DNA of 46,041 nucleotides from Beijerinckiaceae bacterium (GTDB lineage Bacteria > Bacteroidota > Bacteroidia > Chitinophagales > Chitinophagaceae), in the NCBI GenBank assembly GCA_903970475.1, contig CAJCIQ010000153.1:1-46041 (forward strand). Direction: 5' to 3'. This document shows, in pieces, positions 1 to 10,115 of the stretch. The notes under the pieces were generated by a model. It did no database searches, was not told the origin of the DNA, and saw only the letters and a program-made list of their open reading frames with translations. The translations under genes were made by a program, and so were the position numbers. Each line of letters begins with the position of its first letter. The first letter of the stretch is position 1.

Positions 1-81
1 GGCAGTATAATCAACCTGGAAGTCTGGTTGGAAGGGGGTAATCAGGGCTGTGCCTGTCCCGCGCAATTGAGTCCTAAGCAT
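1..81 (-). CDS. dapA: 4-hydroxy-tetrahydrodipicolinate synthase, N-terminal fragment (runs off the left edge)
   Basis: The minus strand from base 81 reads an ATG followed by 26 codons without a stop, up to the window edge. The peptide contains RGTGTALITPF followed by a short spacer and VDYTA, the characteristic start of DapA, the aldolase that condenses pyruvate with aspartate semialdehyde in lysine and diaminopimelate synthesis. Only 27 residues are visible, so the catalytic Lys and Tyr cannot be checked. It lies 57 bp downstream of accA on the same strand and may be co-transcribed with it. An N-acetylneuraminate lyase-type relative is possible, but the N-terminus fits DapA best. Confidence 0.75.
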   Translation of the reverse strand, partial: MLRTQLRGTGTALITPFQPDFQVDYTA

Positions 82-138
82 ATCAGTAGTAACGAAGTCA
101 AAATTACAAAAATCTGGTGGACAGCCGGTAACATCCGG

Positions 139-1119
139 TTAGGCAGGCAATTCGTCGTAGAATCCCATTTGGGAGAACTTAGAAATCCTTTGTTCTATTC
201 TTTCTTCAGGAGTGAGTCGCTTCAGCTCCCTGATGGTTTGAACAAGTTGGGTTTTCAGGGTTGCAGCGGCCTGGTCATAATCCCAGTGAGCGCCACCAAA
301 GGGCTCTGGGATGATCCCATCCACTAACCCGAACCTGGACATATCCGAGGAGGTTAATTTTAGTTCTTCCGCTGCTTTTTCCTTTTGGTCCCAGCTCCTC
401 CAAAGGATAGAACTACAGTTTTCAGGAGATATAACCGTATACCAGGTATTTTCCATCATAAATACCCTATCACCAACGCCAATGCCCAAGGCGCCGCCAC
501 TGGCTCCTTCTCCGATGATGACGCAGATCACGGGGACCTTCAGCTTCATCATTTCAAAGATGTTCCGGGCAATGGCCTCTCCCTGGCCCCTTTCTTCCGC
601 TTCGGGGCCTGGATAAGCTCCCGGTGTATCGATTAAGGTAACGACGGGTTTATTAAATTTCTCAGCCAGCTTCATGAGGCGTAAAGCCTTCCTGTACCCT
701 TCAGGATTAGACATCCCGAAATTACGAAGCTGCCTCATCTTGGTATTGATCCCTTTCTGGTGACCGATGAACATGACCGTTTCCCCTTCCAGCAGTGCAA
801 ACCCTCCAATCATAGCCTTGTCGTCCCTTACATTCCTGTCCCCATGCAACTCCACAAAATTCGTCGTCATCCGTTTGAGATAGGCCGAAGTATAGGGCCT
901 CTCTGGATGACGGCTTAGTTGTACCCTTTGCCAGCTGGTCAGGTGAGCAGTGATTTCCTTTCTTTTTTCCTGTATCTGAGATTCCAATTGCTGGAGAGAA
1001 GCCTGATAGTCTACTTTAGGATTCTTTTCCGCCATATGCTGTAGCTGGGCAATCTGGTCGTACAGTTCTTTTATAGGTTTCTCAAACTCCAGGAATTGTC
1101 GATTATCTTTTGTAGCCAT
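139..1119 (-). CDS. accA: Acetyl-CoA carboxylase carboxyltransferase subunit alpha
   Basis: AccA pairs with AccD to move the carboxyl group from biotin carboxyl carrier protein to acetyl-CoA, giving malonyl-CoA for fatty acid synthesis in the cytoplasm. The 326-residue product has the family's usual length (about 320). The helical N-terminus ([16 protein letters not shown]) is followed by crotonase-fold motifs [11 protein letters not shown] (about 161-171) and [10 protein letters not shown] (about 203-212), whose glycines form the oxyanion holes. The frame stays open upstream to 1236, but the ATG at 1119 was chosen because the family N-terminus begins there and a good Bacteroidota promoter (1148-1178) lies inside the longer version. 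dapA follows on the same strand. accD is not in the window. Confidence 0.95.
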   Translation of the reverse strand: MATKDNRQFLEFEKPIKELYDQIAQLQHMAEKNPKVDYQASLQQLESQIQEKRKEITAHLTSWQRVQLSRHPERPYTSAYLKRMTTNFVELHGDRNVRDDKAMIGGFALLEGETVMFIGHQKGINTKMRQLRNFGMSNPEGYRKALRLMKLAEKFNKPVVTLIDTPGAYPGPEAEERGQGEAIARNIFEMMKLKVPVICVIIGEGASGGALGIGVGDRVFMMENTWYTVISPENCSSILWRSWDQKEKAAEELKLTSSDMSRFGLVDGIIPEPFGGAHWDYDQAAATLKTQLVQTIRELKRLTPEERIEQRISKFSQMGFYDELPA

Positions 1120-1147
1120 ACGCGGTAAAAAAAGGATAAATGGGGTG

Positions 1148-1178
1148 TAAAAGTAAGGGATTTGCATCCAGAAACAAA
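1148..1178 (-). promoter_or_regulatory. Putative Bacteroidota-type promoter of accA
   Basis: On the minus strand a TTTG (1175-1178) is followed after exactly 19 nt by TACTTTTA (1148-1155), 7 of 8 matches to the TAnnTTTG -7 element. The implied transcript starts near 1141 and gives accA a leader of about 22 nt. This separates accA from the efflux operon upstream. It is a motif match only. Confidence 0.45.
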
Positions 1179-1246
1179 AACACGATCCTCTAGCTGAACA
1201 GTGTTGACCCTGGGCAGCGTTCCGTGTGGAGAGCATACAGCCCTCA

Positions 1247-1269
1247 GCCCCGGTAAAAAAAGCCGGGGC
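1247..1269 (-). terminator. GC-rich hairpin between the efflux operon and accA
   Basis: GCCCCGG (1247-1253) and CCGGGGC (1263-1269) form a perfect 7-bp stem with a 9-nt loop that is A-rich on the plus strand and T-rich on the minus strand. It lies 54 bp after the pump stop codon and upstream of the accA promoter, where a terminator would be expected. There is no U-run after the stem, so intrinsic termination is uncertain. Confidence 0.3.
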
Positions 1270-1322
1270 CTCTGGCTCAGGCTCTTCACCGAAGTCCCAA
1301 GGCTCACGCTGGTGAAAAGGCG

Positions 1323-4300
1323 CTAGTGCGCTGGAGGCGGCACGTTAGGCTGGTCTCCATGATCACCAGCACCCGGAACACCAGGGTTCTGTTTGCGTTT
1401 GGCAAATTCCTTCTTGTAAGCCACTTTCATGATCATTACGTAGAGCACAGGCACAAAGAAAATGGCCAGGGAAGTGGCTGCCAGCATTCCTCCGAAAACC
1501 GTCCATCCAATGGTCTTTCGGGAAACAGCACCTGCCCCGGAAGCAAAGGCCAGGGGTAAAACCCCGAGGATAAAGGCCAGGGAGGTCATGAGGATAGGTC
1601 TCAGCCTGACCCTAACCGCGTCCAGGGTAGCTTGAATCAACTCCATGCCTCCATCCACCCTTTCCTTGGCAAACTCCACGATAAGAATAGCATTCTTTGC
1701 AGCTAGTCCAATGAGGGTAATCAACCCGATCTGAGCGTAGACGCTATTGGATATGGATGGTATGAGCGTTAATGTCACGATAGCCCCAAAAGCGCCAATG
1801 GGAACAGCCATGAGTACCGCAAAGGGTACCGACCAGCTTTCGTACAGCGCAGCCAGGAACAAGAAGACAAATATAATCGACACTGCAAATGTGTAAGAGC
1901 CGCTGGAGCCCTGAGAGACTTCCTGACGGCTCAGGCCTGAAAATTCGTACCCGTATCCGGCAGGGAGATTTTGAGCGGCCACTTCCTTTAACGCATTAAT
2001 GGCTTCCCCACTACTAAAGCCAGCTTTTGCCTGCCCATCGATTTCTGCACAACGGAATAGGTTGAAGTGGGTAATCAATGGCGCACTTTCAATGATTTTA
2101 CTGGAAAGTACGGTTGAGAGGGGAACCATGGCGCCCTGGCTGTTTCTGACATAGTATTTATCGAGTTGACCCAAGTCTCCCCTGTATAAGGTATCGGCCT
2201 GAGCTACCACGTGAAAGGTCCTCCCATACAGCGTCAGGTCATTGACGTATTGACTGCCTAAAAAGGTCTGTAGGGCGGTAAATACGTCACCTACAGCAAT
2301 CCCCAATTGTTTGGCTTTTTTCCGGTCTACCGTCAATTGATAACCCGGCGTCTTAGCCGTGAAAAATGAGAACGCCCTGTCAATCTCCGGCCTTTTATTG
2401 ATGGCCCCTATATAGCTATTGACCACCCTGGCAAATTCCTGAATATCGCCAGTTGCCGATTTCTGCTCCAGCATGAAGGTGAACCCTGCTGTAGCCCCCA
2501 AGCCAGGTATGGCTGGAGGACCGATCACCACCACGGTAGCTTCCGGAACCACCTTATTGAACTTGGCCTGCAAATCGGCCCGGACCGCATTCATTTGCAA
2601 GGATTCATCCTTGCGCTCGTCCCAGGGCTTGAGCTGGCAAAAAATAGTACCGCTATTGGATTTAGCAGCCGCAGTAACCACATTATAGCCACCCAAGGCA
2701 GCATAATGAAGTACGGCAGTCGTATCGTCGGCCAGGACCTTTTCCATTTTCAACAAGGTTTCCAGGCTTTTGGCCGTGGAGGTAGCTTCCTGCAATTCAA
2801 AAGTGATATACAGGCGACCCTCATCCTCCTGGGGTATAAAACCAGTGGGTTTCTTTTTAAACAGGAATATGGTCACTATAAAAATGCCGATCAGCAGGAT
2901 CACCATGACCCAGGAATACTTGATACAGCGCTTCACCATATTCGTATACCGGTTAGACACCCGGGCAAACCAATCATTGAACTTGAAGAACAGCCGGTTT
3001 ATCCCTTTGGAATCCTTGTTCATTTTCGTCTTTCTTAAGATCAGCTTACACAGTGCAGGGGTAAGGGACAGGGCCACAAATGCGGAGATGATCACCGACA
3101 CAGCAATGGTGATGGCAAACTGCTGATACATGCGACCTACAATACCTGGGGTAAAGCCCACAGGAATGAATACCGCCGCCAGGATCAGGGCAATGGCAAT
3201 AACCGGGGCAGAAATGTCCTTCATGGCGTGTTCCACCGCGTCTTCCGGCTCCATATGCTCCTCTTCCATGTAATGTTGTACCGCTTCCACCACCACAATG
3301 GCGTCATCCACGACTATCCCGATGGCCAGTACAAATCCAAACAGGGTCAGGGTATTGATCGAGAAGTTCAAGGGAATAAAAAAAGAAAAGGTGCCTATGA
3401 TGGAAACCGGAATGGCTAGCACCGGGATCAAGGTTGCCCTCCAGGTCTGCAAAAAGATAAATACCACCAGGACCACCAGCCCCAAAGCTTCCAACAAGGT
3501 CGTCTGTACTTCATCTATGGAAACCTTCACGACCGATACAGACTCAAATGGGACGACGTAATCCACGTCATAGGGAAAAGCTTTCTTCAGCTCTGCCATG
3601 GTAGCATAAATTCCGTTAGCGACCTGTATGGCGTTGGACCCAGGTGTTTGATAGACCAATAAATACGAAGCCCTTTTGCTGTCTACAAAGGAATTGCTGG
3701 AATAGGAATATTTGCCCAGCTCTACCCTGGCCACGTCTTTGAGGTAAATCAGCGAATGGGTCTGGGGCTGGGTTTTGACCACTATATTTTCAAATTCCGG
3801 AACCTGGCTAAGGCGACCGTTTACATACACATTGTATTCAAATGGCTGGCCTCCGATCTGTGGAGGAGCCCCAACGGCTCCTGCCGCCACCTGCACGTTC
3901 TGTTCCTGTAAAGCACTGGAAATATCTCCAGCCGTCAGGTTATATTGAGCCATCTTATCCGGCTTCAGCCATACCCGCATACTGAAATCATCCGCCCTGG
4001 AAATGACATCCCCAACGCCAGGCACCCTAAGCAAGGCATCCCTGATATAGATGTTGGTATAGTTGTCCAAAAAGGGAATACTATGAGATCCGTTCGGCGA
4101 AAACAATGCCACCAGCAACAAGATACTGGGGCTTCTTTTCCGGACAACCACGCCCAAACGGCTGACTTCCTGTGGCAATAAGGGAGAGGCAATGGCCGCA
4201 CGGTTTTCCACGTCCAGGGTGGCTATGTCAACATCTGTTCCGATCTTAAAGTTGACACTCATATTCATAGCCCCGGAACTGGTGTTGGACGTTTGTATGT

Positions 4301-4532
4301 AATCCATGCCGGGGACTCCGTTGACCTGAATTTCTATAGGTGTGGCTACTGTTTGCTCCACGGTTTGGGCGTCCGCTCCTGTATAGGTGGCCGAAACGGA
4401 AACCACGGGTGGAGATATATCCGGATATTGGCTGATGGGAAGCACCGACATGGCCAGCAGTCCTACCAAAATAATCACGATGGATATAACGATGGCGGTG
4501 ACCGGGCGTTTTATAAAAGTATCCGAAATCAT
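1323..4532 (-). CDS. RND multidrug efflux pump, inner-membrane subunit (AcrB/MexB-like, HAE1 family)
   Basis: This is the proton-driven inner-membrane pump of a tripartite efflux system. The 1069-residue length fits the HAE1 family (about 1,030-1,070). Visible hallmarks are the N-terminal [19 protein letters not shown] first membrane helix, the DD pair of transmembrane helix 4 ([15 protein letters not shown]409-D410) used in proton relay, and the Lys of helix 10 in [18 protein letters not shown]. Two large periplasmic loops contain the porter domains. The start codon overlaps the stop of the adaptor gene by 4 bp (ATGA), so translation is probably coupled. The C-terminus ends in a Gly/Pro-rich tail. 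Substrates cannot be told from sequence. Confidence 0.95.
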   Translation of the reverse strand: MISDTFIKRPVTAIVISIVIILVGLLAMSVLPISQYPDISPPVVSVSATYTGADAQTVEQTVATPIEIQVNGVPGMDYIQTSNTSSGAMNMSVNFKIGTDVDIATLDVENRAAIASPLLPQEVSRLGVVVRKRSPSILLLVALFSPNGSHSIPFLDNYTNIYIRDALLRVPGVGDVISRADDFSMRVWLKPDKMAQYNLTAGDISSALQEQNVQVAAGAVGAPPQIGGQPFEYNVYVNGRLSQVPEFENIVVKTQPQTHSLIYLKDVARVELGKYSYSSNSFVDSKRASYLLVYQTPGSNAIQVANGIYATMAELKKAFPYDVDYVVPFESVSVVKVSIDEVQTTLLEALGLVVLVVFIFLQTWRATLIPVLAIPVSIIGTFSFFIPLNFSINTLTLFGFVLAIGIVVDDAIVVVEAVQHYMEEEHMEPEDAVEHAMKDISAPVIAIALILAAVFIPVGFTPGIVGRMYQQFAITIAVSVIISAFVALSLTPALCKLILRKTKMNKDSKGINRLFFKFNDWFARVSNRYTNMVKRCIKYSWVMVILLIGIFIVTIFLFKKKPTGFIPQEDEGRLYITFELQEATSTAKSLETLLKMEKVLADDTTAVLHYAALGGYNVVTAAAKSNSGTIFCQLKPWDERKDESLQMNAVRADLQAKFNKVVPEATVVVIGPPAIPGLGATAGFTFMLEQKSATGDIQEFARVVNSYIGAINKRPEIDRAFSFFTAKTPGYQLTVDRKKAKQLGIAVGDVFTALQTFLGSQYVNDLTLYGRTFHVVAQADTLYRGDLGQLDKYYVRNSQGAMVPLSTVLSSKIIESAPLITHFNLFRCAEIDGQAKAGFSSGEAINALKEVAAQNLPAGYGYEFSGLSRQEVSQGSSGSYTFAVSIIFVFLFLAALYESWSVPFAVLMAVPIGAFGAIVTLTLIPSISNSVYAQIGLITLIGLAAKNAILIVEFAKERVDGGMELIQATLDAVRVRLRPILMTSLAFILGVLPLAFASGAGAVSRKTIGWTVFGGMLAATSLAIFFVPVLYVMIMKVAYKKEFAKRKQNPGVPGAGDHGDQPNVPPPAH

Positions 4533-5650
4533 GGTGTCAGCGATTTTATTTTGACCACGCTCTTATCGTGTAATTTCTCAATGCCCTCTTTGGCAATGAC
4601 ATCTCCTTCTTTAAGTCCATCCAAGACCACCACGGTGCCCCCATTTCGGTTTCCCAATTTCACCTTTTGCTCCTGGACAATGGTGTCTTTGACGACAAAC
4701 ACAAAGTATTCACTCATTTCCTCCTTGGCGGCAATCATGGGGATCACAATCCTTCTTCCGCCGGCATTGGGGCTAAGGACCTTCACATTCATGCTTTGAC
4801 CGGCTACCAGTGGAATGCTGTCTACGCTTTTACAAGTCAACCTCACCGTTATGGTACCCATTTGGGGATCTACCGCCCTGTCCCTGGTAAAGTAATTTCC
4901 AAAGGCAGGGTATCTGGTCTGGTCCGGCATGTAAAGGGTAAATAAGGAATCCACATGACCATATTTTGATAGGCTCCTTTCAAAATCAGGGATTTGTTTT
5001 TCATCCAAATTAAAATCAATGGCCATGGGATTATCGCTGGATATGGTATTGAGTAATGTGGAACCAGAAGTGGCCACGGCTCCTAACCTTACTTGGGATA
5101 TGCCTATGGTTCCACTGAAAGGAGCAACAATGGTAGCATAGTGCAGGTCAGTTTCGGCGCTTGCCATAGCAGCCTTGGCGGATTCAACCTGGGCAGAGTC
5201 ACTTTTTTGGGCGCTGACGGAATAGTCCAGTTTTTGTTTAGCAACCGCATCCTGCTGAAACAAACGCGTATAGCGCTCTACGTCCTGCTGGTCCTTCAGG
5301 AGGTTGGCTTCTGCCGTATGCAGGGAGGCAAGGGCCTGGTCATAGGTGGCCTGGTATCTCCGCTTATCGATCTCATAGAGGGGCTGACCGGCGCGGACCT
5401 TCTGTCCATCCTTAAAGAGGATAGCCGTCACATAGCCCGATACATCGGCGTGAATATCTACCTGCTTGAGCGGAACCACCTTACCAGGGTAGATATTGGT
5501 GAAGGATACGTTTTCCTCTTTAGCGGTGTCCGTGGTGATAGGGACTACCGGATTGGGTGCCGGGGGTTTGGTGGAACCGCAAGCACTCAGCAGAAAAGTC
5601 CCTAAGGAGTAAAGGACTACCATTGAAAGGATCTGTAATCGTATCATCAT
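4529..5650 (-). CDS. RND efflux periplasmic adaptor (membrane fusion protein), lipoprotein
   Basis: The adaptor bridges the RND pump and the outer-membrane channel across the periplasm. The 373-residue protein has a lipoprotein signal peptide ending in the lipobox LLSAC (acylated Cys about 24). A lipoyl-like half motif follows (VSGYVTAILFKDGQKVRAGQ), then the alpha-hairpin (about 100-165, rich in Ala, Gln, Lys), the second lipoyl half (ATIVAPFSGTIGISQVRLGA) and beta-barrel and membrane-proximal domains. It sits 6 bp downstream of the TolC-like gene and overlaps the pump gene by 4 bp, forming one operon. AcrA/MexA-type is the best family fit. Confidence 0.93.
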   Translation of the reverse strand: MMIRLQILSMVVLYSLGTFLLSACGSTKPPAPNPVVPITTDTAKEENVSFTNIYPGKVVPLKQVDIHADVSGYVTAILFKDGQKVRAGQPLYEIDKRRYQATYDQALASLHTAEANLLKDQQDVERYTRLFQQDAVAKQKLDYSVSAQKSDSAQVESAKAAMASAETDLHYATIVAPFSGTIGISQVRLGAVATSGSTLLNTISSDNPMAIDFNLDEKQIPDFERSLSKYGHVDSLFTLYMPDQTRYPAFGNYFTRDRAVDPQMGTITVRLTCKSVDSIPLVAGQSMNVKVLSPNAGGRRIVIPMIAAKEEMSEYFVFVVKDTIVQEQKVKLGNRNGGTVVVLDGLKEGDVIAKEGIEKLHDKSVVKIKSLTP

Positions 5651-5656
5651 GGTGGC

Positions 5657-7021
5657 TTAATTAATGTTAGTGTTAACCGTACCTGTGGCTTTCAACAGGT
5701 CCATCTTGTCGGAGAGAAGGGCAAACAGCGCATTCAACCCATTGAGTTCGGAGGTGCGCAGGTCAGTCTCTGCGTTAATTACGTCCAGGTATGTTTTGAT
5801 CCCTTCCTTATATTGAAGGGTAACTGTTTTATACACATCTTTGGATAAGGCAATATTGTCCTGAGAAACCTTCCAGTTCTCCAGGTCTCCCCTGTATGCC
5901 CCCATGGACTGACGATATTCCGTATTAATCACCCTTCGGGTATCCTCCAGCCTCAGGTCTATGAGGTTAACCCCCAACCTGGCCGATTTCAAAGCATAGA
6001 TGCGTTTGAACCCCTGAAAGATGGGAATGCTTAAGGTTATCCCTATATACGATTCAGGATAGGTTTCATTGTAGAGTTGGCTAAATTCATTGTTTCCATA
6101 ATTGAGGATGTAATCAGCCATGAAGGAAACAGAGGGGAGCCATCCCAGGCGCTGATAATCTACACTGGCCAGTTGGAGCTCCCGTTGTGTCTGAAGGCTC
6201 TGCACTTCTATGCGCCGGGTGTAGTCGAGTTGCATGGAGGTATCTACCAGGGCCTCCCCCACCATAGCCGCAGAATCATCGTGTAACGCAATGGCACTAT
6301 CCACAGGAAAGCCGATAAGTTCTTTCAGATAGGCATATTTGGCCGGTATAGCCTCCTGGGCTTGCTTAAACTGAACCTTGGCATTATTGAGCTGAATGGT
6401 GGCCTGCTTATAATCCGTTTTATCAACAATCCCGGATTGGTATTGATTATAGGTATCCTTCACGCTTTGCTCCAGGCGTCGCACATCTTCCAGCAGTATA
6501 CCCAACTGTTGCTGGGAGATGAATACATCGTAGTAGGCTTTGGATACATTGACGACCAGTTCGATCTTCGTAGAGTCCACGGACTGAGCCGCAAACTTCC
6601 GGTAGTTATGGGCGGTCTTAGCCGCCAGCATTACGTCCCGGTTGTAGATGTTCTGGGTAAGGCCTACCCCCAAAAAGGATAGATTGGAGGGGTTAGCCGG
6701 GAAGGTCTTGTAGCCGTCTGCCCCTGGCGTGAATAAGGAATTGGGGACGAAACTTTCCTGGGTCTTGAAAAAATGCTCCAGTTCCCCATTGCCCATTATC
6801 TGAGGATACCATTCGGACAAAGCGCCCTTAACCTGATAATCGTAGATCTGTTGGGTAACCAGGGAAGCCCTCAACTGGGGTTGATGTATGGAAGCATACT
6901 TCAGGCAGGCGGCAAGGTCCATGCTGAGGGTATCTCCTGGAGATACCGCTGAGGCAGGGGTTTGCGCATACAGGTAGCCAACCGGTAGTAATAAAAGGGT
7001 TGCACAAAGCTTTTTGAACAT
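5657..7021 (-). CDS. TolC-family outer membrane efflux protein
   Basis: This is the outer-membrane channel of the tripartite exporter. The 454-residue protein has a cleavable signal peptide (MFKKLCATLLLLPVGYLYAQ) and the two long helical OEP repeats of TolC proteins. The second repeat carries typical ends such as QYKEGIKTYLDVINAETDL, and the barrel strand SYIGITLSIPIFQGFKR is easy to recognise. It is the first gene of the operon (channel, adaptor, pump); in many other Gram-negative RND operons the channel gene comes last. A short inverted repeat lies directly before the start codon (7023-7041). Confidence 0.92.
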   Translation of the reverse strand: MFKKLCATLLLLPVGYLYAQTPASAVSPGDTLSMDLAACLKYASIHQPQLRASLVTQQIYDYQVKGALSEWYPQIMGNGELEHFFKTQESFVPNSLFTPGADGYKTFPANPSNLSFLGVGLTQNIYNRDVMLAAKTAHNYRKFAAQSVDSTKIELVVNVSKAYYDVFISQQQLGILLEDVRRLEQSVKDTYNQYQSGIVDKTDYKQATIQLNNAKVQFKQAQEAIPAKYAYLKELIGFPVDSAIALHDDSAAMVGEALVDTSMQLDYTRRIEVQSLQTQRELQLASVDYQRLGWLPSVSFMADYILNYGNNEFSQLYNETYPESYIGITLSIPIFQGFKRIYALKSARLGVNLIDLRLEDTRRVINTEYRQSMGAYRGDLENWKVSQDNIALSKDVYKTVTLQYKEGIKTYLDVINAETDLRTSELNGLNALFALLSDKMDLLKATGTVNTNIN

Positions 7022-7022
7022 A

Positions 7023-7041
7023 GGTAACGATCGGTGTTACC
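7023..7041. promoter_or_regulatory. Inverted repeat before the efflux operon start codon
   Basis: GGTAAC and GTTACC form perfect 6-bp arms around 7 nt, ending one base before the tolC-like start codon. A second palindrome, AGGTGA-A-TCACCT, lies at 7104-7116 over the stop codon of the neighbouring barrel gene. Either could be an operator for the efflux operon, but no regulator gene is adjacent. Confidence 0.25.
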
Positions 7042-7114
7042 CGAATATAACCTTATTTTCTCGTAGTATTGAGCTTTGCTATATGATTGGTGTTAATTGG
7101 GCAAGGTGAATCAC

Positions 7115-8401
7115 CTAATTGACCTTACGGCCATGGGTAAACCATACGTCGAAGTAGTGTATGGTCAGGGTCAGACGAAAGAAGTCTTCCTTAAGCGCTC
7201 CAGTCTCATAGTTTCCGGATTGTCCCGCTTCCATGGCAACGTTCCAGCCCCAACGTGGATAACGCAATGGATTTACGCCAACACCTATGGATCCACCCCA
7301 TTCTATTACGGGGTAGCCATCCAAAGTCAGGTAAGACTTTTGGTAATATCCCCCGGCTTGAAAGTAGACGTGTTCTATGGAATTGTTGAAAATATTGCTC
7401 TTTTTAACGATCTCCAGCCCTGCTGAATAACGGTTGGAGTTGGTCAGTTGGTAACCATTGCCGTAATAGCCCATCTGGGTCCAATCTTCATGGTGGTAAT
7501 CCGCCAGGAAGGTCAACCGGTGGGTCAGGGTTTCTTTGGTCAATCCAAGGCCCCCTCCGTAGGTTTGAGGGAGATTAAAATGGTTACGATCCAGCAAACC
7601 ATTATCAATTTCATTGTAAGTCGATCCTACGGCCTGAGATACCGATATGCTATCCTCTGCAAACAACTTTTGGGACGGAGACCAGGTGGCTCCTATGACC
7701 AATTGCCATTTTTTCTCCGCGTCAAAATAAGTATGATATTGGGCGCCAAAATCGAAAGTGGCATTCCTTAGGTAAAGGTTGCGTTGAGATACGAGGTCGG
7801 CATTAGCCGTAGCGGCCACTATGGTCTCGTTTTGCTGAAGGCCGCCAAAAATAAAATTCGCATCCGCACCTATGGAAAGCTGTTTGCCTAAGGCAAAGCC
7901 ATTGCCGAAATAGACCTTATGCAGGCCACCTGAACCATCGTAACTTATATCTGCTTGTTCTCCGGAAGCCCCCAAAGCCTGGGTGGTCTGAAACGAATAG
8001 CTCATAGTGGTATAAGGCAAAAAACCTAAACTAGCGCCCCACCATTTGTTTATTTTGGTAGCGAAGGCCAGCCTGTCCACCGCAAAGTCATTAGAAACCT
8101 GGGAGGCCCCTGTTTGGCTGGAGTACAGTGCGTTGGTAAAGGTAGAAATCTGCCACCTCGCTGACCCTTCAATATGAAATATCTGGGGAGTTAAGGCCGT
8201 ATAAGATGCCGGATTGTTCTGAATAATATTGTTATCGCTCCTGTAGGCAATCCCTGTGCTGGCCATTCCTGTCGTGCGGTTAAAAGCACTGGTTTGAATT
8301 GCCCCTATTCCGTAAATGGAATATGGTAAGGCCACGTTCTGCGCCCGCACATAGCTGCATGCCACCAGTAAAACTATTGTCAGACGTATATTTCTTTGCA
8401 T
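7115..8401 (-). CDS. Outer-membrane beta-barrel protein, FadL/OMPP1-like
   Basis: A 428-residue exported protein with signal peptide MQRNIRLTIVLLVACSYVRAQ. The region after cleavage (SIYGIGAIQ, MASTGIAYRS, NIIQNNPASYTAL) resembles the Bacteroidota FadL/OMPP1-like pattern, in which the N-terminus precedes a 14-strand barrel. Alternating aromatic strands (LTFLADYHHEDWTQMGYY, VYFQAGGYYQKSYL) and a C-terminal aromatic strand (FRLTLTIHYFDVWF) support an outer-membrane barrel. It lies 38 bp downstream of the DUF4270 gene on the same strand, so the two are probably co-transcribed. The ligand is unknown; a generic porin-like role cannot be excluded. Confidence 0.65.
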   Translation of the reverse strand: MQRNIRLTIVLLVACSYVRAQNVALPYSIYGIGAIQTSAFNRTTGMASTGIAYRSDNNIIQNNPASYTALTPQIFHIEGSARWQISTFTNALYSSQTGASQVSNDFAVDRLAFATKINKWWGASLGFLPYTTMSYSFQTTQALGASGEQADISYDGSGGLHKVYFGNGFALGKQLSIGADANFIFGGLQQNETIVAATANADLVSQRNLYLRNATFDFGAQYHTYFDAEKKWQLVIGATWSPSQKLFAEDSISVSQAVGSTYNEIDNGLLDRNHFNLPQTYGGGLGLTKETLTHRLTFLADYHHEDWTQMGYYGNGYQLTNSNRYSAGLEIVKKSNIFNNSIEHVYFQAGGYYQKSYLTLDGYPVIEWGGSIGVGVNPLRYPRWGWNVAMEAGQSGNYETGALKEDFFRLTLTIHYFDVWFTHGRKVN

Positions 8402-8439
8402 ATGGGTCTAAAGGATGCCTTTGTCAAATATATTGGAAA

Positions 8440-9798
8440 CTATTGTAACGAATTCTTCACCGCCACATAATAAAGGATGACCTCGCTCTGATAGTAATTG
8501 GGCGCCGCATATTCTCCTTCAAATTGCTTGTCTCCGATAATACAACGGTTAAATTGGGTGAAGAAGGTGGAAGCCGGTTCCATGATCAAACCATCTCCCT
8601 GGTAAGTCCCCGAAGGATTGGCAATTGCCGATAACAGGTAAGAAGTTATATCAAAGCTGTAATTTGTGGTTGGACCTCCAAAATAGTCAGCCGTTAAGGT
8701 ACCTGTTGTGACTGCCGATCCAGGTTCATTGATATAATTGGTTGAATACAGTTCAACGTTGGCAGGCAACTGATTGAAGAAGGAATAGCTATTGGGGATG
8801 GGGCGGGTGATCAATTCTGCTTTCAGGATTTTCACAAAATTGCTATCCGCCTGATACAAGCCCCGTAATCCCGGAAACTCGAATTTGATGGTATAACCCA
8901 ACAAAGGATTCAGGTAGGCCATGTGCTGGAAACCGGCTTGTGTAGAGTAGATCTGTTGCACCACATCCTCATACCGGTGGTTAAACTGGTCCAGGGGCGC
9001 AATGGGCTTGTTACGGACCTCATTGAATTGATAGCCCTTGTTGACATATTTGAACTGAAGGGCCTTAACCGCATGGGTAGCATAATCATGATACCAGAGC
9101 TTCACCATGCAGCTATCCTTGAAAGAGTATATATTCCCTGCGTTGGCATCGGTGCTCAATTGAATGCCAGGGAAATATTGAAGGAAGTTGGTAATATTGG
9201 TAAATTCCTGTTCCTGATTGATGTACAGATTAAACATCTGGGCACCGAGGGTGGAATCCAGGTGCATGTATACTGTATCCGGGAAACTCGGGCGCATCAA
9301 CGTTTTTACATGCCCCAGGTAATAGTTGGTGGGAAAACTATCATTGGTGTAGAACTGGCTTTCGGTCACCGGATAGAACATGGTATACTTTATCTTGTTG
9401 GCGTAAATATTCAGGGGAACGGTTGTATCCCCATAGTAATATTTATTAGAAGGTACCAGATAGAGGGTCATGGAATCAAATGCGGCCCCAGGCAGGATTG
9501 CAGAATAAGCAGGCGGAGATATCTCAAAGTAGGATCTGGTGACAATGGGTCCAAAATAGGGATCATCATACCCACCACAGAAAATCAGGCCTTTGCCGGA
9601 GGAGGCAATAGAATCCACAAAAAGGGTGGACACAACAGGCGTCAGACTATCCAGTTTAACTATGTTTGTCAGGCCGTCATCAATCTGGCTTTGCCCATAT
9701 ATGACATTGGCTTTATAACAACTGCTGAGACTTATCGTTAAGATCAGGCCCAGGCAAAGAATTAGTCCAATTTTCCATTTGTTTGGTGAACTCCTCAT
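8440..9798 (-). CDS. DUF4270 family lipoprotein
   Basis: The product has a lipoprotein signal peptide that ends in ISLSSC (Cys 27), so it is predicted to be membrane-anchored at the cell envelope. The body matches the DUF4270 pattern: an opening about a dated or located value (VSTLFVDSIASSGKGLIFCG), then DDPYFGPIVTRSYFEI and a repeated AFDSMTLYLV-type beta-strand unit, and a C-terminal TSYLLSAI segment. Function is unknown for the family. The frame is open to 9849, but the Met at 9798 gives the cleanest signal peptide (452 residues). It is divergent from the Kelch lipoprotein gene and upstream of a barrel gene. Confidence 0.75.
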   Translation of the reverse strand: MRSSPNKWKIGLILCLGLILTISLSSCYKANVIYGQSQIDDGLTNIVKLDSLTPVVSTLFVDSIASSGKGLIFCGGYDDPYFGPIVTRSYFEISPPAYSAILPGAAFDSMTLYLVPSNKYYYGDTTVPLNIYANKIKYTMFYPVTESQFYTNDSFPTNYYLGHVKTLMRPSFPDTVYMHLDSTLGAQMFNLYINQEQEFTNITNFLQYFPGIQLSTDANAGNIYSFKDSCMVKLWYHDYATHAVKALQFKYVNKGYQFNEVRNKPIAPLDQFNHRYEDVVQQIYSTQAGFQHMAYLNPLLGYTIKFEFPGLRGLYQADSNFVKILKAELITRPIPNSYSFFNQLPANVELYSTNYINEPGSAVTTGTLTADYFGGPTTNYSFDITSYLLSAIANPSGTYQGDGLIMEPASTFFTQFNRCIIGDKQFEGEYAAPNYYQSEVILYYVAVKNSLQ

Positions 9799-10115
9799 TA
9801 CCCTGAATATCATGAATGCAAAAAATTTCAGCTGCAATATTATCGGCATTACTGTTAGTAATTTGTTAGTATGGACTAAAAGTATATTCTTATATACAAA
9901 AACTAGCTTTTTGCCGATTAAATGACAATGCTCATATACAGAACGGTTGCAAATGTAGGTTAATAAGCACCTATTCCCCAGGAAATGGTCTATTTCCTAA
10001 GAAATAGTATATATAAAAATCAGTTTTGTCTATAAATATGGCTCGTAATTCCATTTTAACTATTTTAGCGCCGTATTTCAAAATAGTTTAGCCTCAAATT
10101 CAAAACGTGCAAATA
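9799..10115. promoter_or_regulatory. AT-rich divergent control region with four inverted repeats
   Basis: About 300 bp without a gene separate the divergent DUF4270 and Kelch lipoprotein genes. It contains GTATAT-TCTT-ATATAC (9882-9897); AGGAAAT-GGTCT-ATTTCCT (9981-9999); CTATTTC-CTAA-GAAATAG (9991-10008), which shares bases with the previous one so that only one can fold at a time; and AACTATTTT-13 nt-AAAATAGTT (10058-10088), just before the Kelch start. A plausible minus-strand promoter (TTG, 20 nt, TAGTTTTT) also lies in this stretch. The repeats are direct observation; their role as operators or leader hairpins is inferred. Confidence 0.5.

Noticed and set aside
139..1236. Longer accA starting at 1236
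   Set aside because: The extra 39 residues do not belong to the family and contain the likely promoter.
8923..9741. 272-residue plus-strand open frame
   Set aside because: It is antisense to the DUF4270 gene; its composition is that of a reverse-frame shadow.
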